The notes: generated by a model from the letters alone, not told the origin. A stretch of DNA of 64,000 nt from Legionella cincinnatiensis (GCF_900452415.1 NZ_UGNX01000001.1:3348001-3412000); one strand, 5' to 3'; counted from the first letter of the stretch, positions 18,218-28,071 are shown. Made by a program: numbers and translations.

Positions 18218-19393
18218 ATGCCAATTACTGTAGATAAAGATAGCGAATTTTTTATAACTATTGCAAAAGAAGGGATTCATAGTTTTATTATGTTAGGGGT
18301 CATGGTCGATGACAAACCCCAACTTTTAGCCAGGGTAGGTAAGGGAAATCTTATAGATCCAAGCTTTGGTACAAGTTGCGGTAAACAATTTACTATGTTT
18401 GGGAAAGCGGTAGGCACTCACACCGAGGCTTCATTAATGGATGAGGGCCTCAGTGATAATGAAAATGTTACTTCAGACATTAGTTATCAATCATACTCCA
18501 TTACCTATGAACAATATTTAGAATTTTTGGCACTCACAAAAGAGATCCATAACGAGCAACTTGAGCACTATAAGAATAGAGAATTACCTAATGTAAAATA
18601 TAGGGAGTTGACTTATCCTCAAAAAGGAGTGCACAAGCTTAGAAGTGGTATCAACTGTTACCTTCCTACTCAAGAAGAATCAGGAAAAATAACATTTGAA
18701 TACAAGTCAATTAATACTTTTCAACCTCAACACGTTAACGATAACCAGCCCTTGCATCAAGAGATAATTAGTGGTGCCAAAGAAATTAAAGCATCTAACA
18801 CTTGCCGTACAACTGCACGCGCCCTTCTTAATTATACGTTGCACTATCCCCCAGATGTCCCTGCTTTATTTGCTATTGGGCTTGATTACAAAACAAAATT
18901 AGTAGGTGGGAAGCCAACTGCGAATACATTTTATGTTCTTCCACAACCGCCAAATTGTTTTGAGGTAAACCCTACTCAAATGAAGGTACTGCAAGAGCTC
19001 TATAAAAAGCTTGAGAACTTACCTAAAAATCAACCTCAAGCAGACGCTACCAGAGACAAATTTAAGGAATTAAAGCATCTATATCAAGAAATAGCAGGCA
19101 AACCTCAATTACCTCTCACCCTTCTTTTAGATAAAATTACGGTCCATCGCGTTGCACATAACAAATTGTTTGATACGCGTAGAAGCCAAAGTATTATTAG
19201 CAAATTTGCTGAGCTGTTGGGAATTAAAACAGGAACGCAACAAGCGTACGACCGAATGGAAAAAGCTGTAAAACAAGAAATCGAACGAGTAAATAAAGCG
19301 GAAACTAAAAAAGGTAAAGGGGCCGATAAAGATGGGTTTCAATCCGATGAGCATCGACCTCCTCATGCAACAACAATCTATCATAAAAATTGA
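18218..19393 (+). CDS. Effector-like orphan protein, possible Cys-hydrolase
   Basis: The 391-residue protein has no signal peptide or membrane segment. A central SNTCRTTARALLNYTL segment places Cys196 at the start of a helix, the arrangement found in papain-like and DUF4105-like folds. No paired His was proven. The C-terminal ~60 residues are Lys/Glu-rich and end in a polar, disordered tail. AGGA lies about seven bases before the ATG. It is divergent from the GFSRG-containing gene, and the two may share a control region. Length, orphan status and pairing suggest a secreted effector of the Dot/Icm kind; this is inference only. Confidence 0.62.
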   Translation: MPITVDKDSEFFITIAKEGIHSFIMLGVMVDDKPQLLARVGKGNLIDPSFGTSCGKQFTMFGKAVGTHTEASLMDEGLSDNENVTSDISYQSYSITYEQYLEFLALTKEIHNEQLEHYKNRELPNVKYRELTYPQKGVHKLRSGINCYLPTQEESGKITFEYKSINTFQPQHVNDNQPLHQEIISGAKEIKASNTCRTTARALLNYTLHYPPDVPALFAIGLDYKTKLVGGKPTANTFYVLPQPPNCFEVNPTQMKVLQELYKKLENLPKNQPQADATRDKFKELKHLYQEIAGKPQLPLTLLLDKITVHRVAHNKLFDTRRSQSIISKFAELLGIKTGTQQAYDRMEKAVKQEIERVNKAETKKGKGADKDGFQSDEHRPPHATTIYHKN

Positions 19394-19427
19394 TAGAAGA
19401 AGTGAAAAGCAGTGCTTACGCTAACTT

Positions 19428-19462
19428 TTGCTGATAATGCGGACTACTCGCACTATCAGCAA
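19428..19462. terminator. Hairpin between convergent genes
   Basis: TTGCTGATA and TATCAGCAA pair with an inner TGCG/CGCA stem, one mismatch and a seven-base loop. It lies between the convergent orphan (ends 19393) and sedolisin (ends 19491) genes. There is no strong T run on either side, so a bidirectional terminator role is probable but unproven. Confidence 0.5.
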
Positions 19463-19490
19463 TACGCCATCATTTTCCATAAAAAGCAAA

Positions 19491-21518
19491 TTACAGATTT
19501 GCCATCAAAGGTACAAAGTTAGGAAGATTTGGTGAGCCTACTCCAATTGCATCATTCCAAAATTGACTTTCTGGAGCAATGGTTAATGAAGAATCCCATC
19601 CCCAAATATCCACATCCCCTTGTTTATTCGGTAAGACAAAAGCTGTGGAAGGAGCTTTTGGATAGGTCGATGGATCAGGAGCAGTTGCCCCATCAATAAC
19701 TTTAACCGGCGGGACAATGGGATTAAGTGCACGTTTGAACCGTAATATAGAATTCATTTGATATAAATAAGGTGCTGTATGTCCAATACGAGGCTTATTT
19801 AATAAGGCGCGTGCTTGATTGACTAAAAGCATTGTAGCAGAAAATAAAGGGCAAGCTAAACTAGTACCACCATTTTGTAGATAAGCTCCATCCAATACCA
19901 TATTTAGACCTGTGCTTGGATCTCCTAACATCGAGACATCGGGCACTGCACGACAAGGTTGATTACCTCCTGTCCCGCACACAGTATTTACTGCATCATT
20001 TATATGGCCATAACCACCCGCATAAAACGAGTTGATCGAACTTTGCCAAGTTGGGGCTTGATAAAATTGGCTAATACCTCCTGTAGTACCTGAAACAAAT
20101 CCGTCCTTTTTAACATCATAAGTTCCCCAAACATTTTCAAAAGCATAATTGTAGTTGGTATCCACAAACACGGAAGTTGCGCCTACAGCTGTAACGTAAG
20201 GAGAGCTTGCTGGGTAATTCACGGTTTTTGCATCCCCTTTATTTTGGCATTTTATTTTCCCATCTGCGCCTTTACGAGGGCTGGTATACGTATTATCACC
20301 ACAATCTCCGGATGAAAATTGCACACTGATTCCAAATGCAGCGGCAGTTTGTAACGATTGTTCCATTGATGTATTGGGATCAACGCTTGCTGACTCTGAA
20401 CTAGTCCAACTGTTAGAGATAACGTATGCGTTAGAAAATCCAGCAATAGTGAAGTAATGAGAAATTAAATAACCAATCACATTTTGCAAAGCTACTGCTT
20501 GATTATTGTCATCGGTAACAATTAATACCGTATTATTTTCTGGAGCTAAGGTATGAGAAGATTCAATATCCAGAGCAATTTCTCCAGTAAAACCATATTC
20601 TCCCGGTCTGGTTGGTGTGCATAAGGTAGTGTATGGTGTGAAATTTTGATTAAGCATTACAAAATTTCGTGATGGGCCAGAAGTAAAAAAAGGCTTTATG
20701 CCATTTGCACTAAAATATTGGTTAGCATCACTCAAAATTTGTTGGGGTTGAGTTGCACCACATCCATCCACGATGATTAATGTTTGTCCTTTCCCATCCA
20801 GATGAGTGCCATTTACAGGAGGGATATTATTGATGTTATAGGTGTATTGTAACTGCTCCCCAGAAAACCCATGCACCGAAGTTGTAGTGGGAATAGCGCT
20901 GGGGATTAATGAATCCCAAATGAATGTTTCATCATGAGCAGTGACACTCATCTGGCTTGATGCATAATTAGGGGAGTAAAGTGGAATATTGTTTAACCCA
21001 GTAATCTCAACAACGTATTGAGCAATTTCAGAGGGTAACGAGGGTTTACTCATACTGGCATAAACTGTGTCATGATCATAGAGGTAATAGTTTAGACTTG
21101 TATGCAAAGTATTTTCAATTTGCCGCACAGAAGCAGTTACTTGCACACTATGATTGACAAGATCTGCTTGCATACCTTGAGCGATGAAATATTCTTGTAG
21201 GGTATGCTCCACCTCTTTAGTCGGTGCATATTGCTCTTCGAAAATATCCTGGGTTAAATAGTGTTGATAGTTAGGGCTATTGGGATCATAAATTTCCTCC
21301 ACTAATTTATCCAATTGAGTTTTATTTCTTAACTTTAACCACACAATAAATTTTAATTTTTTATGGGCCTCAACTGGTTTTATAAATGTTGCTTTTTGTA
21401 CTAAAGCAGATCCTGGGCTAGGCAAGCTTACAAGTATGTTGGACTTTTCTGCGTAGGAATGAGTTACCATTAGACTAAATGGTACTAAAGCCAACGAGAG
21501 TGATTTTAGCTTTAACAT
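19491..21518 (-). CDS. Secreted sedolisin (S53) serine-carboxyl protease
   Basis: The 675-residue preproprotein begins with a signal peptide (hydrophobic LALVPFSLMV, cleavage around residue 23). A propeptide of the pro-kumamolisin type (about 35-180) and the catalytic domain follow. Catalytic residues in S53 order are Glu313 and Asp317 in GEIALD, the oxyanion Asp405 in SSGDCGD, and Ser553 in GGTSLACP, where the usual SGTS is GGTS. The C-terminal WGWDSSL and GVGSPNLPNF segments fit the calcium site. Sedolisins work at acid pH, so the enzyme likely acts outside the cell or in an acidified vacuole. It is followed upstream on the same strand by a secreted propeller gene, separated by 19 bases, forming a likely co-transcribed pair. 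Confidence 0.92.
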   Translation of the reverse strand: MLKLKSLSLALVPFSLMVTHSYAEKSNILVSLPSPGSALVQKATFIKPVEAHKKLKFIVWLKLRNKTQLDKLVEEIYDPNSPNYQHYLTQDIFEEQYAPTKEVEHTLQEYFIAQGMQADLVNHSVQVTASVRQIENTLHTSLNYYLYDHDTVYASMSKPSLPSEIAQYVVEITGLNNIPLYSPNYASSQMSVTAHDETFIWDSLIPSAIPTTTSVHGFSGEQLQYTYNINNIPPVNGTHLDGKGQTLIIVDGCGATQPQQILSDANQYFSANGIKPFFTSGPSRNFVMLNQNFTPYTTLCTPTRPGEYGFTGEIALDIESSHTLAPENNTVLIVTDDNNQAVALQNVIGYLISHYFTIAGFSNAYVISNSWTSSESASVDPNTSMEQSLQTAAAFGISVQFSSGDCGDNTYTSPRKGADGKIKCQNKGDAKTVNYPASSPYVTAVGATSVFVDTNYNYAFENVWGTYDVKKDGFVSGTTGGISQFYQAPTWQSSINSFYAGGYGHINDAVNTVCGTGGNQPCRAVPDVSMLGDPSTGLNMVLDGAYLQNGGTSLACPLFSATMLLVNQARALLNKPRIGHTAPYLYQMNSILRFKRALNPIVPPVKVIDGATAPDPSTYPKAPSTAFVLPNKQGDVDIWGWDSSLTIAPESQFWNDAIGVGSPNLPNFVPLMANL

Positions 21519-21537
21519 GAATTATCTCCCTATAAAC

Positions 21538-22968
21538 TTAGTTTGCACCTAGCAAAAAAACGCTATTAATCTTGGTGTCTGTTATAAATCCATATAAATC
21601 GCCGGTCATTAATGAGTAAACGAAACCATCTTGCGTACCTGCTAACATTGTAGTGCCATCAGCACTCACAAAGAAGCTGTAGACCGTCTGATCCATAAAA
21701 GAACTCCAAGGACCATTTGTGGTTAAATCATAAGTATAAACGTATTCACGTGGACCTCTTCCATCGCTATCTGGTGGTATTTGAATTGGTGCAGTATTAG
21801 CATAGAGTAACGTATTAACCACAAAAACATCATGTATAGCCTCAACATTCGCAGGGCCAGGAATTTTTGTCCAACTACCCCCATTGACCGATGAGTAATA
21901 AACATGCCCCTCATTACTGTCTGTAGTGCCTATATAAATTGTATTATTTGTGACATAGATGCCATTAACAGCAGTTATGGCGTTTGGTAAAGAGCGATTT
22001 ATCCACGATTTTCTATCGTCCGTAGAATAGAATAAATTGCCATTCTTTGTACCTGCATAAATAGTCGTTTGAATATTTTCAGTAGTCACAAAAACACTTA
22101 ATACTTCAGAGTCATCTGGAGACTTGCCTTGATCCCAGCCCTCACTACTATTACTATAACGATAAACGTGATGGTCTGCACTTCCTGCATATATATCTGT
22201 ACTGGTGGCATAAACACTGTTAACCGCGTGCCCAGGTGCCGGAATAGTCCCAGTCCAGGTGAGACCATTATCACTGGAAGAATACACCTGCCCATTCTCT
22301 GCTCCACCAAAGATAGTCGCTGCCTGATTAAATGTGACTTCAACGGTATGATTCGCAGTAATACTGTTTAAACTAAAATTTAAACCGCCCCATTGAACAG
22401 GGTTACCATCCACATACCATTGATAAACTTGATAACCACTATTAGGTGTCGCTGTAAAAAGCAAGCTACTGTTTGCAACGACAGTTTGTGGTTTACCCGG
22501 TGAAATTGTCCCATTTGCTCCTGCGCTTGGGGTAATTACAAAACGTGCATTGCGCACAGTAATATCTAAAGGATTAGTCGGTTGATAGCATTGCAAGGGA
22601 CTACCTTGTTCACACACAGCTGGACCCCCTTTAATATTACCAACGAGCTGACTACCATCCACAAACAAAGTCAACGTACAATATTGTTGATAGGCCAACG
22701 TAAAGGGATTAGAACAGTTTCCTGGCGTGGTCATTTGAGTAACGCCGGGGATGGAATTCATAATTAAAGTTTTTGTTTTTCTTGATTGATTTGTTACTGT
22801 ATATTGCACATAAGCATATCCAGACTGAGTCAGAGATACATTAGGAGGAAAAGCAGGATTGGGAGTGAATGTCCACACTGGCATTCCCGCTTGAGAAATA
22901 CTGTTCGTAAAAAAAACTGCTGCACAAAGAAAGAAGCGCAGGATTATGCCTTGCCATTTAGTTTGCAT
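21538..22968 (-). CDS. Secreted beta-propeller protein with InlB B-repeat-like domain
   Basis: The product of about 476 residues has a signal peptide (IILRFFLCAAVFFTNSISQA). A Thr/Asn-rich Ig-like part with paired Cys comes first. A segment GANGTISPG...VEVTFNQ (about residues 155-220) resembles the divergent InlB B-repeat. Residues 225-476 hold five or more blades of about 45 residues with the recurring S-x-D-x-G/x-x-W pattern (YSSSDNGLTWTG, YSTDDRKSW, YSSVNGGSW), as in BNR/sialidase-type propellers. I chose the ATG at 22968 because AAGGA precedes it; an in-frame TTG lies two codons upstream. It sits directly before the sedolisin gene. Inference: an exported adhesin or binding partner of the protease. 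Confidence 0.78.
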   Translation of the reverse strand: MQTKWQGIILRFFLCAAVFFTNSISQAGMPVWTFTPNPAFPPNVSLTQSGYAYVQYTVTNQSRKTKTLIMNSIPGVTQMTTPGNCSNPFTLAYQQYCTLTLFVDGSQLVGNIKGGPAVCEQGSPLQCYQPTNPLDITVRNARFVITPSAGANGTISPGKPQTVVANSSLLFTATPNSGYQVYQWYVDGNPVQWGGLNFSLNSITANHTVEVTFNQAATIFGGAENGQVYSSSDNGLTWTGTIPAPGHAVNSVYATSTDIYAGSADHHVYRYSNSSEGWDQGKSPDDSEVLSVFVTTENIQTTIYAGTKNGNLFYSTDDRKSWINRSLPNAITAVNGIYVTNNTIYIGTTDSNEGHVYYSSVNGGSWTKIPGPANVEAIHDVFVVNTLLYANTAPIQIPPDSDGRGPREYVYTYDLTTNGPWSSFMDQTVYSFFVSADGTTMLAGTQDGFVYSLMTGDLYGFITDTKINSVFLLGAN

Positions 22969-23305
22969 TATCAAGTCCTTTTGTTAATCATTGTTAATTT
23001 TGGAAGCTTAATACTATTCCTGAGGGATTTTATTGTTCGTGCTTTCTGCTGCTATTTTGAAAAAAAGCAAGTTCACTTTGGCAAGTATACAGAGATATAA
23101 TCTCAGCAACAAGAAGCAATGAAGATAAGAAATGTCTTCACAAAAGTATAAAAAAATTAAAGTAAAAATAAGACACATAATAAGAAAATGGAAACTCGAA
23201 CTGATTTTGAGTTAAATCATGTTACCCACATAGATAAGGATTTCAAAAACAAAGTAATTGAATATTATTCAATATAATTTAGGTTTTAGAGGAGTTAGAT
23301 GCATC
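22969..23305. other. Intergenic control region, no gene
   Basis: This AT-rich gap separates the secreted propeller/protease pair from the divergent formyl-THF deformylase gene and should hold both promoters. An 80-base stretch of mostly A and T precedes the deformylase start. I see no riboswitch-like structure and no supported small gene. Confidence 0.5.
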
Positions 23306-24142
23306 GTGAATCAATATCGTATTTTAATCCAAGCTCCAGATCGAGCAGGTCTTGTATATAAAGCAGCGAAGATATTTTATGAGCATGGACTAAATATCAT
23401 CACCAATAATGAATTTGTAGATAATGCGAATCGTCAATTTTTTATGCGTACCGTGGTGGCTGGGGAAATTGATGCATCACTTTTATATGACCAATTAATA
23501 AATGAAATGCCGCAAGATACCATGGTAATCATTAAACCACCCCATAAAAAAAATATCGTACTTATGGCTACCAAAGAAGCTCATGTTTTAGGTGACATCT
23601 TAATTCGTTATCAAGAAGGGCTTCTAGATGCCAATATTCTTGGTATTTTATCGAACCATAATGTTTTATTTCCCTTATGCAGTCATTTTAATATTCCTTA
23701 TTATCATATAAGTGCTGACAATATCTCCCGGGAAGAACACGAGGCTCAAATAATCCATATCCTCGAGCAATTTGATTCTATTGATTATATTGTATTAGCT
23801 AAATACATGCGTATTTTAACACCCAATTTTACCCAACACTATCACGGCAAAATAATCAATATTCATCATTCATTCTTACCTGCTTTTATTGGAGCCAATC
23901 CTTACAAACAGGCTTATGATCGCGGCGTTAAAATTATTGGAGCCACCGCCCATTTCGTCAATGAAAATCTGGATGAAGGCCCCATCATTGAGCAAGATGT
24001 AATTCATATTGATCACGCTTACGATTGGCAAAGCATGCAACAATATGGCAGAGACGTTGAAAAAGTAGTTTTAGCTCGAGCCTTAAAGCTTGCTTTAGAA
24101 GATCGAATATTTGTATATGGCAATAAAACCGTTATCTTTTAA
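23306..24142 (+). CDS. purU: Formyltetrahydrofolate deformylase
   Basis: The enzyme hydrolyses 10-formyl-THF to formate and THF, balancing one-carbon pools. The N-terminal ~75 residues form an ACT domain starting YRILIQAPDRAGLV. The formyltransferase-fold remainder has INIHHSFLPAF with the catalytic His, an Asn in the same motif, and LDEGPIIEQDV with the catalytic Asp. The length of about 278 residues is normal for PurU. A GTG start at 23306 is chosen because GAGGAG lies 11 bases before it and the ACT strand begins right after; the frame runs back to a TTG at 23258 without a ribosome site. It is a single gene. Confidence 0.9.
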   Translation: MNQYRILIQAPDRAGLVYKAAKIFYEHGLNIITNNEFVDNANRQFFMRTVVAGEIDASLLYDQLINEMPQDTMVIIKPPHKKNIVLMATKEAHVLGDILIRYQEGLLDANILGILSNHNVLFPLCSHFNIPYYHISADNISREEHEAQIIHILEQFDSIDYIVLAKYMRILTPNFTQHYHGKIINIHHSFLPAFIGANPYKQAYDRGVKIIGATAHFVNENLDEGPIIEQDVIHIDHAYDWQSMQQYGRDVEKVVLARALKLALEDRIFVYGNKTVIF

Positions 24143-24181
24143 ATGTAATCGAGAAGCCTCTATCGTGTAATGGCACTAAGC

Positions 24182-24390
24182 TAACGTGAGTTTTGGATAA
24201 GGATATAATTATAACGAGTCTCTATCACGATCCGTTCGGACTGAGGAAGCGCGTAGCGCTGTCTCGAAGCCTTAGCACGAATTTTCAAGATCTGTGTTAA
24301 GGCTTCGAGACGGCATACATGCCTCCTCAGCCCAAACGGGCCGAAATGGAGACTGGATCTAAATAAATTCTTTATCCGAAACTCACGTTA
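24182..24390. repeat. Fold-back repeat element, long copy (copy 2)
   Basis: This 209-base palindromic element begins TAACGTGAGTTTTGGATAA and ends TTATCCGAAACTCACGTTA. Its terminal bases have co-varied relative to the other copies (CGTGAG paired with CTCACG), so the stem is kept. A nested inner stem pairs GTCTCGAAGCCTTA with TAAGGCTTCGAGAC. It lies between purU and the dioxygenase gene. It is non-autonomous. Confidence 0.85.
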
Positions 24391-24417
24391 AGTTAACGTA
24401 AGTTTGGGTGTCACGAC

Positions 24418-25113
24418 CTAAGAACCCCAAATTTTTTTAATTATTCGAGAAATAGGCCCATTGATAAAACGGTTATTTGTTTGACGGCATTTGGCGGTCC
24501 GATGAAATTGGCTGATACCAACATCATCAATTACATCCATGATGATATGAATACGATCCTCATTGCCATGGTTGTATGCTCTATGTAAGCAATTAACCGC
24601 AACCAGATAACAAGACCCGTCAGCTGGCATATGAAATGTACCTTCTTCAGTTTCAAACTCACTGCCAGGATTGGTGATCACAGGAATGTGCAATCGAACT
24701 TTGTAGGAATTTTCCCATGCATCTCGATGCCAAATAGTGGTTCCGTTCGGCGAAATCCGTGTCCAACGAGCATGATGGGGTTGGAGTCCTAATTTGTAAA
24801 TAGTCGCGATAATTTCGGCAATATATTCAGTACCTACTTGAGTGGGATTAATATGCATCTTCGGCCACATATAACCAATTTCACGATTGGCTCTTTCATA
24901 GTCAAACTTATATTCACCACTCACCTGATCGAAAATGTAGAAGCGCTCTTCTGTTTGTTGAAAACCATCTCGATAATCACCACTTGCACTTAGGATACTC
25001 CACCCACCAAACATCTCATTTTGTTGAACCGGATCCAGATGTTTGACGTATTGATTAAAATAATTTTGAATGCGCTTAATATCAAACTTGATGTTTAACT
25101 TTTCTGCAATCAT
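24418..25113 (-). CDS. Aspartyl/asparaginyl beta-hydroxylase-like dioxygenase
   Basis: The 231-residue protein shows the 2-oxoglutarate/Fe(II) pattern of the Asp/Asn hydroxylase family: TIWHRDAWENSYKVRLHIP with the HxD iron ligands, then CLHRAYNHGNEDRIHII giving the distal His and the Arg that binds 2-oxoglutarate. The family hydroxylates aspartate, asparagine or proline residues, or free amino acids. GAGGAA precedes the ATG. The gene is isolated: a fold-back repeat lies just past its end, and 294 bases of AT-rich DNA precede it. Whether it works on a protein or on a small molecule cannot be told from the sequence. Confidence 0.82.
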   Translation of the reverse strand: MIAEKLNIKFDIKRIQNYFNQYVKHLDPVQQNEMFGGWSILSASGDYRDGFQQTEERFYIFDQVSGEYKFDYERANREIGYMWPKMHINPTQVGTEYIAEIIATIYKLGLQPHHARWTRISPNGTTIWHRDAWENSYKVRLHIPVITNPGSEFETEEGTFHMPADGSCYLVAVNCLHRAYNHGNEDRIHIIMDVIDDVGISQFHRTAKCRQTNNRFINGPISRIIKKIWGS

Positions 25114-25407
25114 TTAGAATAATTCCTCTCGTTGAATACTGCCAAGATAGATTGAATGCTAATATCCATTGAACTCTTTTTTGGTGTTGTCACTGAATCA
25201 AGTTGATATTTATTATTGCTCTCTAAAATACAATGATATTATTAATTATTTTACTAAATGTTTTTGTATTGCGCTATATTTTCAAGATAAAAACAATTTA
25301 TCCTATAAAAATGTACTAAATTAATATTTTGTTAAGTTAATTCAATTACAATTTTCCAGAATAAATTTTAATTAATCTATTCGCCTTGTGATTAGATTAA
25401 TAATTTT

Positions 25408-28071
25408 ATGAATCATTTTATAGCAAGCTCAGAGATAAATTTTATGAATGATAAAGGCATTAACGAGAAACTAAATAGCATTTCAGAAGGGAGTCAAAAA
25501 CAAAACCAAGCACAATCTCTATATGATGAGATTGCAACACCTATAGCAGGGACATTAGCAGAAAAATATCTTGTGGAGCATCGCCATATTCCACCAGCAT
25601 CTTTGGAGCACACCACCTTCAAATATGATGAACAATCCAATAGTCTTGTGACCCCTATTTATGATTCAAGAAATATTTTGACTGGCGTTCAATTGGTTCG
25701 CTTAGATGAGCAAGGCCAAAAAGCATCTCCTGGAAACGATGCTAAAACAGTCATTGAAAATAGGCATCATATGGATAAATTTGGCAGAGTTGCCATGGTT
25801 CGCCAAGGTACCGATTTGACTCGTATTTATATTGCCGAAGGAGTGGAAACTGCTGCTTCATTATTATCCGTTATTCCCGAAGAGTTTACTGTTGTCGCAT
25901 CACTTGGGATAAAAGAACTCGCTAGTTCTATTCCTTACATTCGTTCCTCACTTATGCCAGGAGCCCAGGTAGTATGGCTTGCTGATAATGATAAGGGGAA
26001 TCGCGAGGCCGAACAGCAACTTTCAGAATCAAAAGAACATTTTCTTAAAGCAGGTTTTAAAATCGGCCAAGATTTGTTTCTTGTAGCCCCAATTAAAGAA
26101 GGGACAGACTGGAATGATGTGTTGTGTGATCCCTCAACGCCCCTTAAAGAATCTTTTGAGCTGTCGCAACGTGCTTTGGAGACAGAATATAATCACATAG
26201 ACACAGAATATATTATAGAAACACCATTAGCACTACTCGACCCAGCTCCTTATGAAGATGCTGAAGAGAAAGAAGTCATTGAGAAAAGTTTTTCCGATAC
26301 AAAACCTGTTCGTGAACATATTATAGAAATGGAAGAGCAGTTATGCCAAATTGAAGACTATAAATCTTTAATAAAAATCCTCGAGAAACTGAATGTTGAT
26401 CTGGAAAAATTAAGAGCGCAAAAAATTGAACATGCAGGTTCTTTATCAAACGCGGAAAGAAATCTAGGAAAAATAAATCAGATGCTTGATAAGATTCAAC
26501 AAGTTTTATCTCTTAGTGCTGAAAAAACCTTATCTGCTGAACCAGAAAATCATAAGGAAAAATTAAAGGCAAAAAGCGACGAAAAAGCGTTTGAAGCTCA
26601 ATTATGCGAGCAAGCAATTAAACAAATTTCAACGCTTACAGGTACTAATCTTGATCATTTACTTAAAGAGAAAACCGCCTTTTCCCAATATTTTGATCAG
26701 TTTGATGAAGAGCAGAAAAAAGAGTGTCGCGAAGGAAAATTAGAACGTCATCAGATAAGAAAACTTGTTTTAGAGGTTTCTAAAACTAATACAGCAAAAT
26801 TAAGCAAAGAAATTGAAACAATTAAAACCGCTCAACTGCAAGAAAATATCGCATCATTTATAAGAAATGTTGAGAATTCGTCTGTAATTTTGCACCAATT
26901 AAAAAACACAGTAGCTGAGCGTCAAAAAGAGTTAGAACAAAAAAATGAAAAACTTTCCAATGCATTAGAAGAACTTTATCTAACATCTCTTGACTCCAAA
27001 AATGACTTCTTTTGCAATATGACATTACAATGGTGGTATAACAATTTATCTGCATTTAAGTTTTCAAAGCCTATTGTTTATAGTCTAGAACCATTTGGAC
27101 ATGCAGTTGAGTTAGCTCATGTTGAGTTTTTAGCAGAGGAAGAGCCAACAATTGAGGAAACTATAGAACAACTCGCAGATGATATTTTGCAAAGAAGTGG
27201 GATTGCTCTACATGAGAAATCTTCTGCTCAAGATGTTTCTTTATATGAGCGCTCCGTCAAAGATTATGCCTATAAATTGGCGATAAGTATGCATCGTTCA
27301 TTCAGCGTCCATATTCCTCTTGTAGTGCCAAAACAAGAACAGGAATTTGATGGCATTGCCAAACGACGTTTTACAAAGAAAAACCCAGAGGGTGGCGAGG
27401 AGCAAACCACAGAAGAATATGTCATTCTTGAGCGCAAAACAAACACCGGAACTCGAAAAGAAGTCATGCAAACAGCGTTCACTCAAGATAAAATTAACTC
27501 TAAAATGACGTTCTTTAAGAGAGGGAGTGAGTACGAAAAATTTACTCATGCTCTAAAAAATCGCCACACATTTACTGATGAAGATATTGTCTTATGCAAC
27601 AAAGATGAACCTAGCAAACAGCTTAAATTATCTGCATGCACGTGGTATGACTTAAGTCCAGATGTAATGGAGCGTATGAACAAAGCAGCTAAAAAGATTT
27701 TAGCAGAGGCATTAAATACACGAAACATGGAATTTGTATTTAATCATCCGGGACATGATGTTGGCACAGCAACAAAGAAAAATTATTTTAACTCCAACTT
27801 CATGCAAAGAGTAATGTTGAGAGTTTCTAAGCATAATGCAGGATCAGAAGAAGATATTCTCAAGCGTTTACAAGCTTTTTACCAAAGCTGGATAGAGAAA
27901 TGCGCGCCTACTTCTCAAGCTCCATTAGCTTCTGATCACGGGACAGCAAAAAATTCCGCGTCAGAACAAACCACTGATCGAGCTTATTGTGGATTTTTTA
28001 CGACTCATCCAGCGAAAGATTCGGTTAAAGCGTCACCAGAACTCAAACCCCATAATTTTTCGGGAGCATAA
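25408..28071 (+). CDS. Large Toprim-domain protein with coiled-coil centre
   Basis: In the 887-residue protein, residues ~30-260 look like the Toprim part of plasmid/phage DNA primases. There is an AEKYLVEHRHIP helix, then RIYIAEGVETAASLL with the catalytic Glu, and VVWLADNDKGN with the DxD metal site. The zinc finger and helicase expected of a primase are absent. Residues ~310-560 are highly charged coiled coil (KEIETIKTAQLQEN-like heptads). The rest (560-887) is unrecognised, ending in a Ser/Ala-rich tail. The ATG at 25408 has no ribosome site; the ATG at 25444 has AGAGA and may be the true start. No other conjugation or phage genes are nearby. Inference: a domesticated or secreted nucleic-acid-acting protein. 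Confidence 0.72.
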   Translation: MNHFIASSEINFMNDKGINEKLNSISEGSQKQNQAQSLYDEIATPIAGTLAEKYLVEHRHIPPASLEHTTFKYDEQSNSLVTPIYDSRNILTGVQLVRLDEQGQKASPGNDAKTVIENRHHMDKFGRVAMVRQGTDLTRIYIAEGVETAASLLSVIPEEFTVVASLGIKELASSIPYIRSSLMPGAQVVWLADNDKGNREAEQQLSESKEHFLKAGFKIGQDLFLVAPIKEGTDWNDVLCDPSTPLKESFELSQRALETEYNHIDTEYIIETPLALLDPAPYEDAEEKEVIEKSFSDTKPVREHIIEMEEQLCQIEDYKSLIKILEKLNVDLEKLRAQKIEHAGSLSNAERNLGKINQMLDKIQQVLSLSAEKTLSAEPENHKEKLKAKSDEKAFEAQLCEQAIKQISTLTGTNLDHLLKEKTAFSQYFDQFDEEQKKECREGKLERHQIRKLVLEVSKTNTAKLSKEIETIKTAQLQENIASFIRNVENSSVILHQLKNTVAERQKELEQKNEKLSNALEELYLTSLDSKNDFFCNMTLQWWYNNLSAFKFSKPIVYSLEPFGHAVELAHVEFLAEEEPTIEETIEQLADDILQRSGIALHEKSSAQDVSLYERSVKDYAYKLAISMHRSFSVHIPLVVPKQEQEFDGIAKRRFTKKNPEGGEEQTTEEYVILERKTNTGTRKEVMQTAFTQDKINSKMTFFKRGSEYEKFTHALKNRHTFTDEDIVLCNKDEPSKQLKLSACTWYDLSPDVMERMNKAAKKILAEALNTRNMEFVFNHPGHDVGTATKKNYFNSNFMQRVMLRVSKHNAGSEEDILKRLQAFYQSWIEKCAPTSQAPLASDHGTAKNSASEQTTDRAYCGFFTTHPAKDSVKASPELKPHNFSGA

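Noticed and set aside
22969..23305. Possible riboswitch (glycine or THF type) ahead of purU
   Set aside because: I could not find a conserved core or paired stems; the region is simply AT-rich.
23306..24142. Phosphoribosylglycinamide formyltransferase (PurN) for the purU gene
   Set aside because: The N-terminal ACT domain and length of about 278 residues are those of PurU, not PurN.
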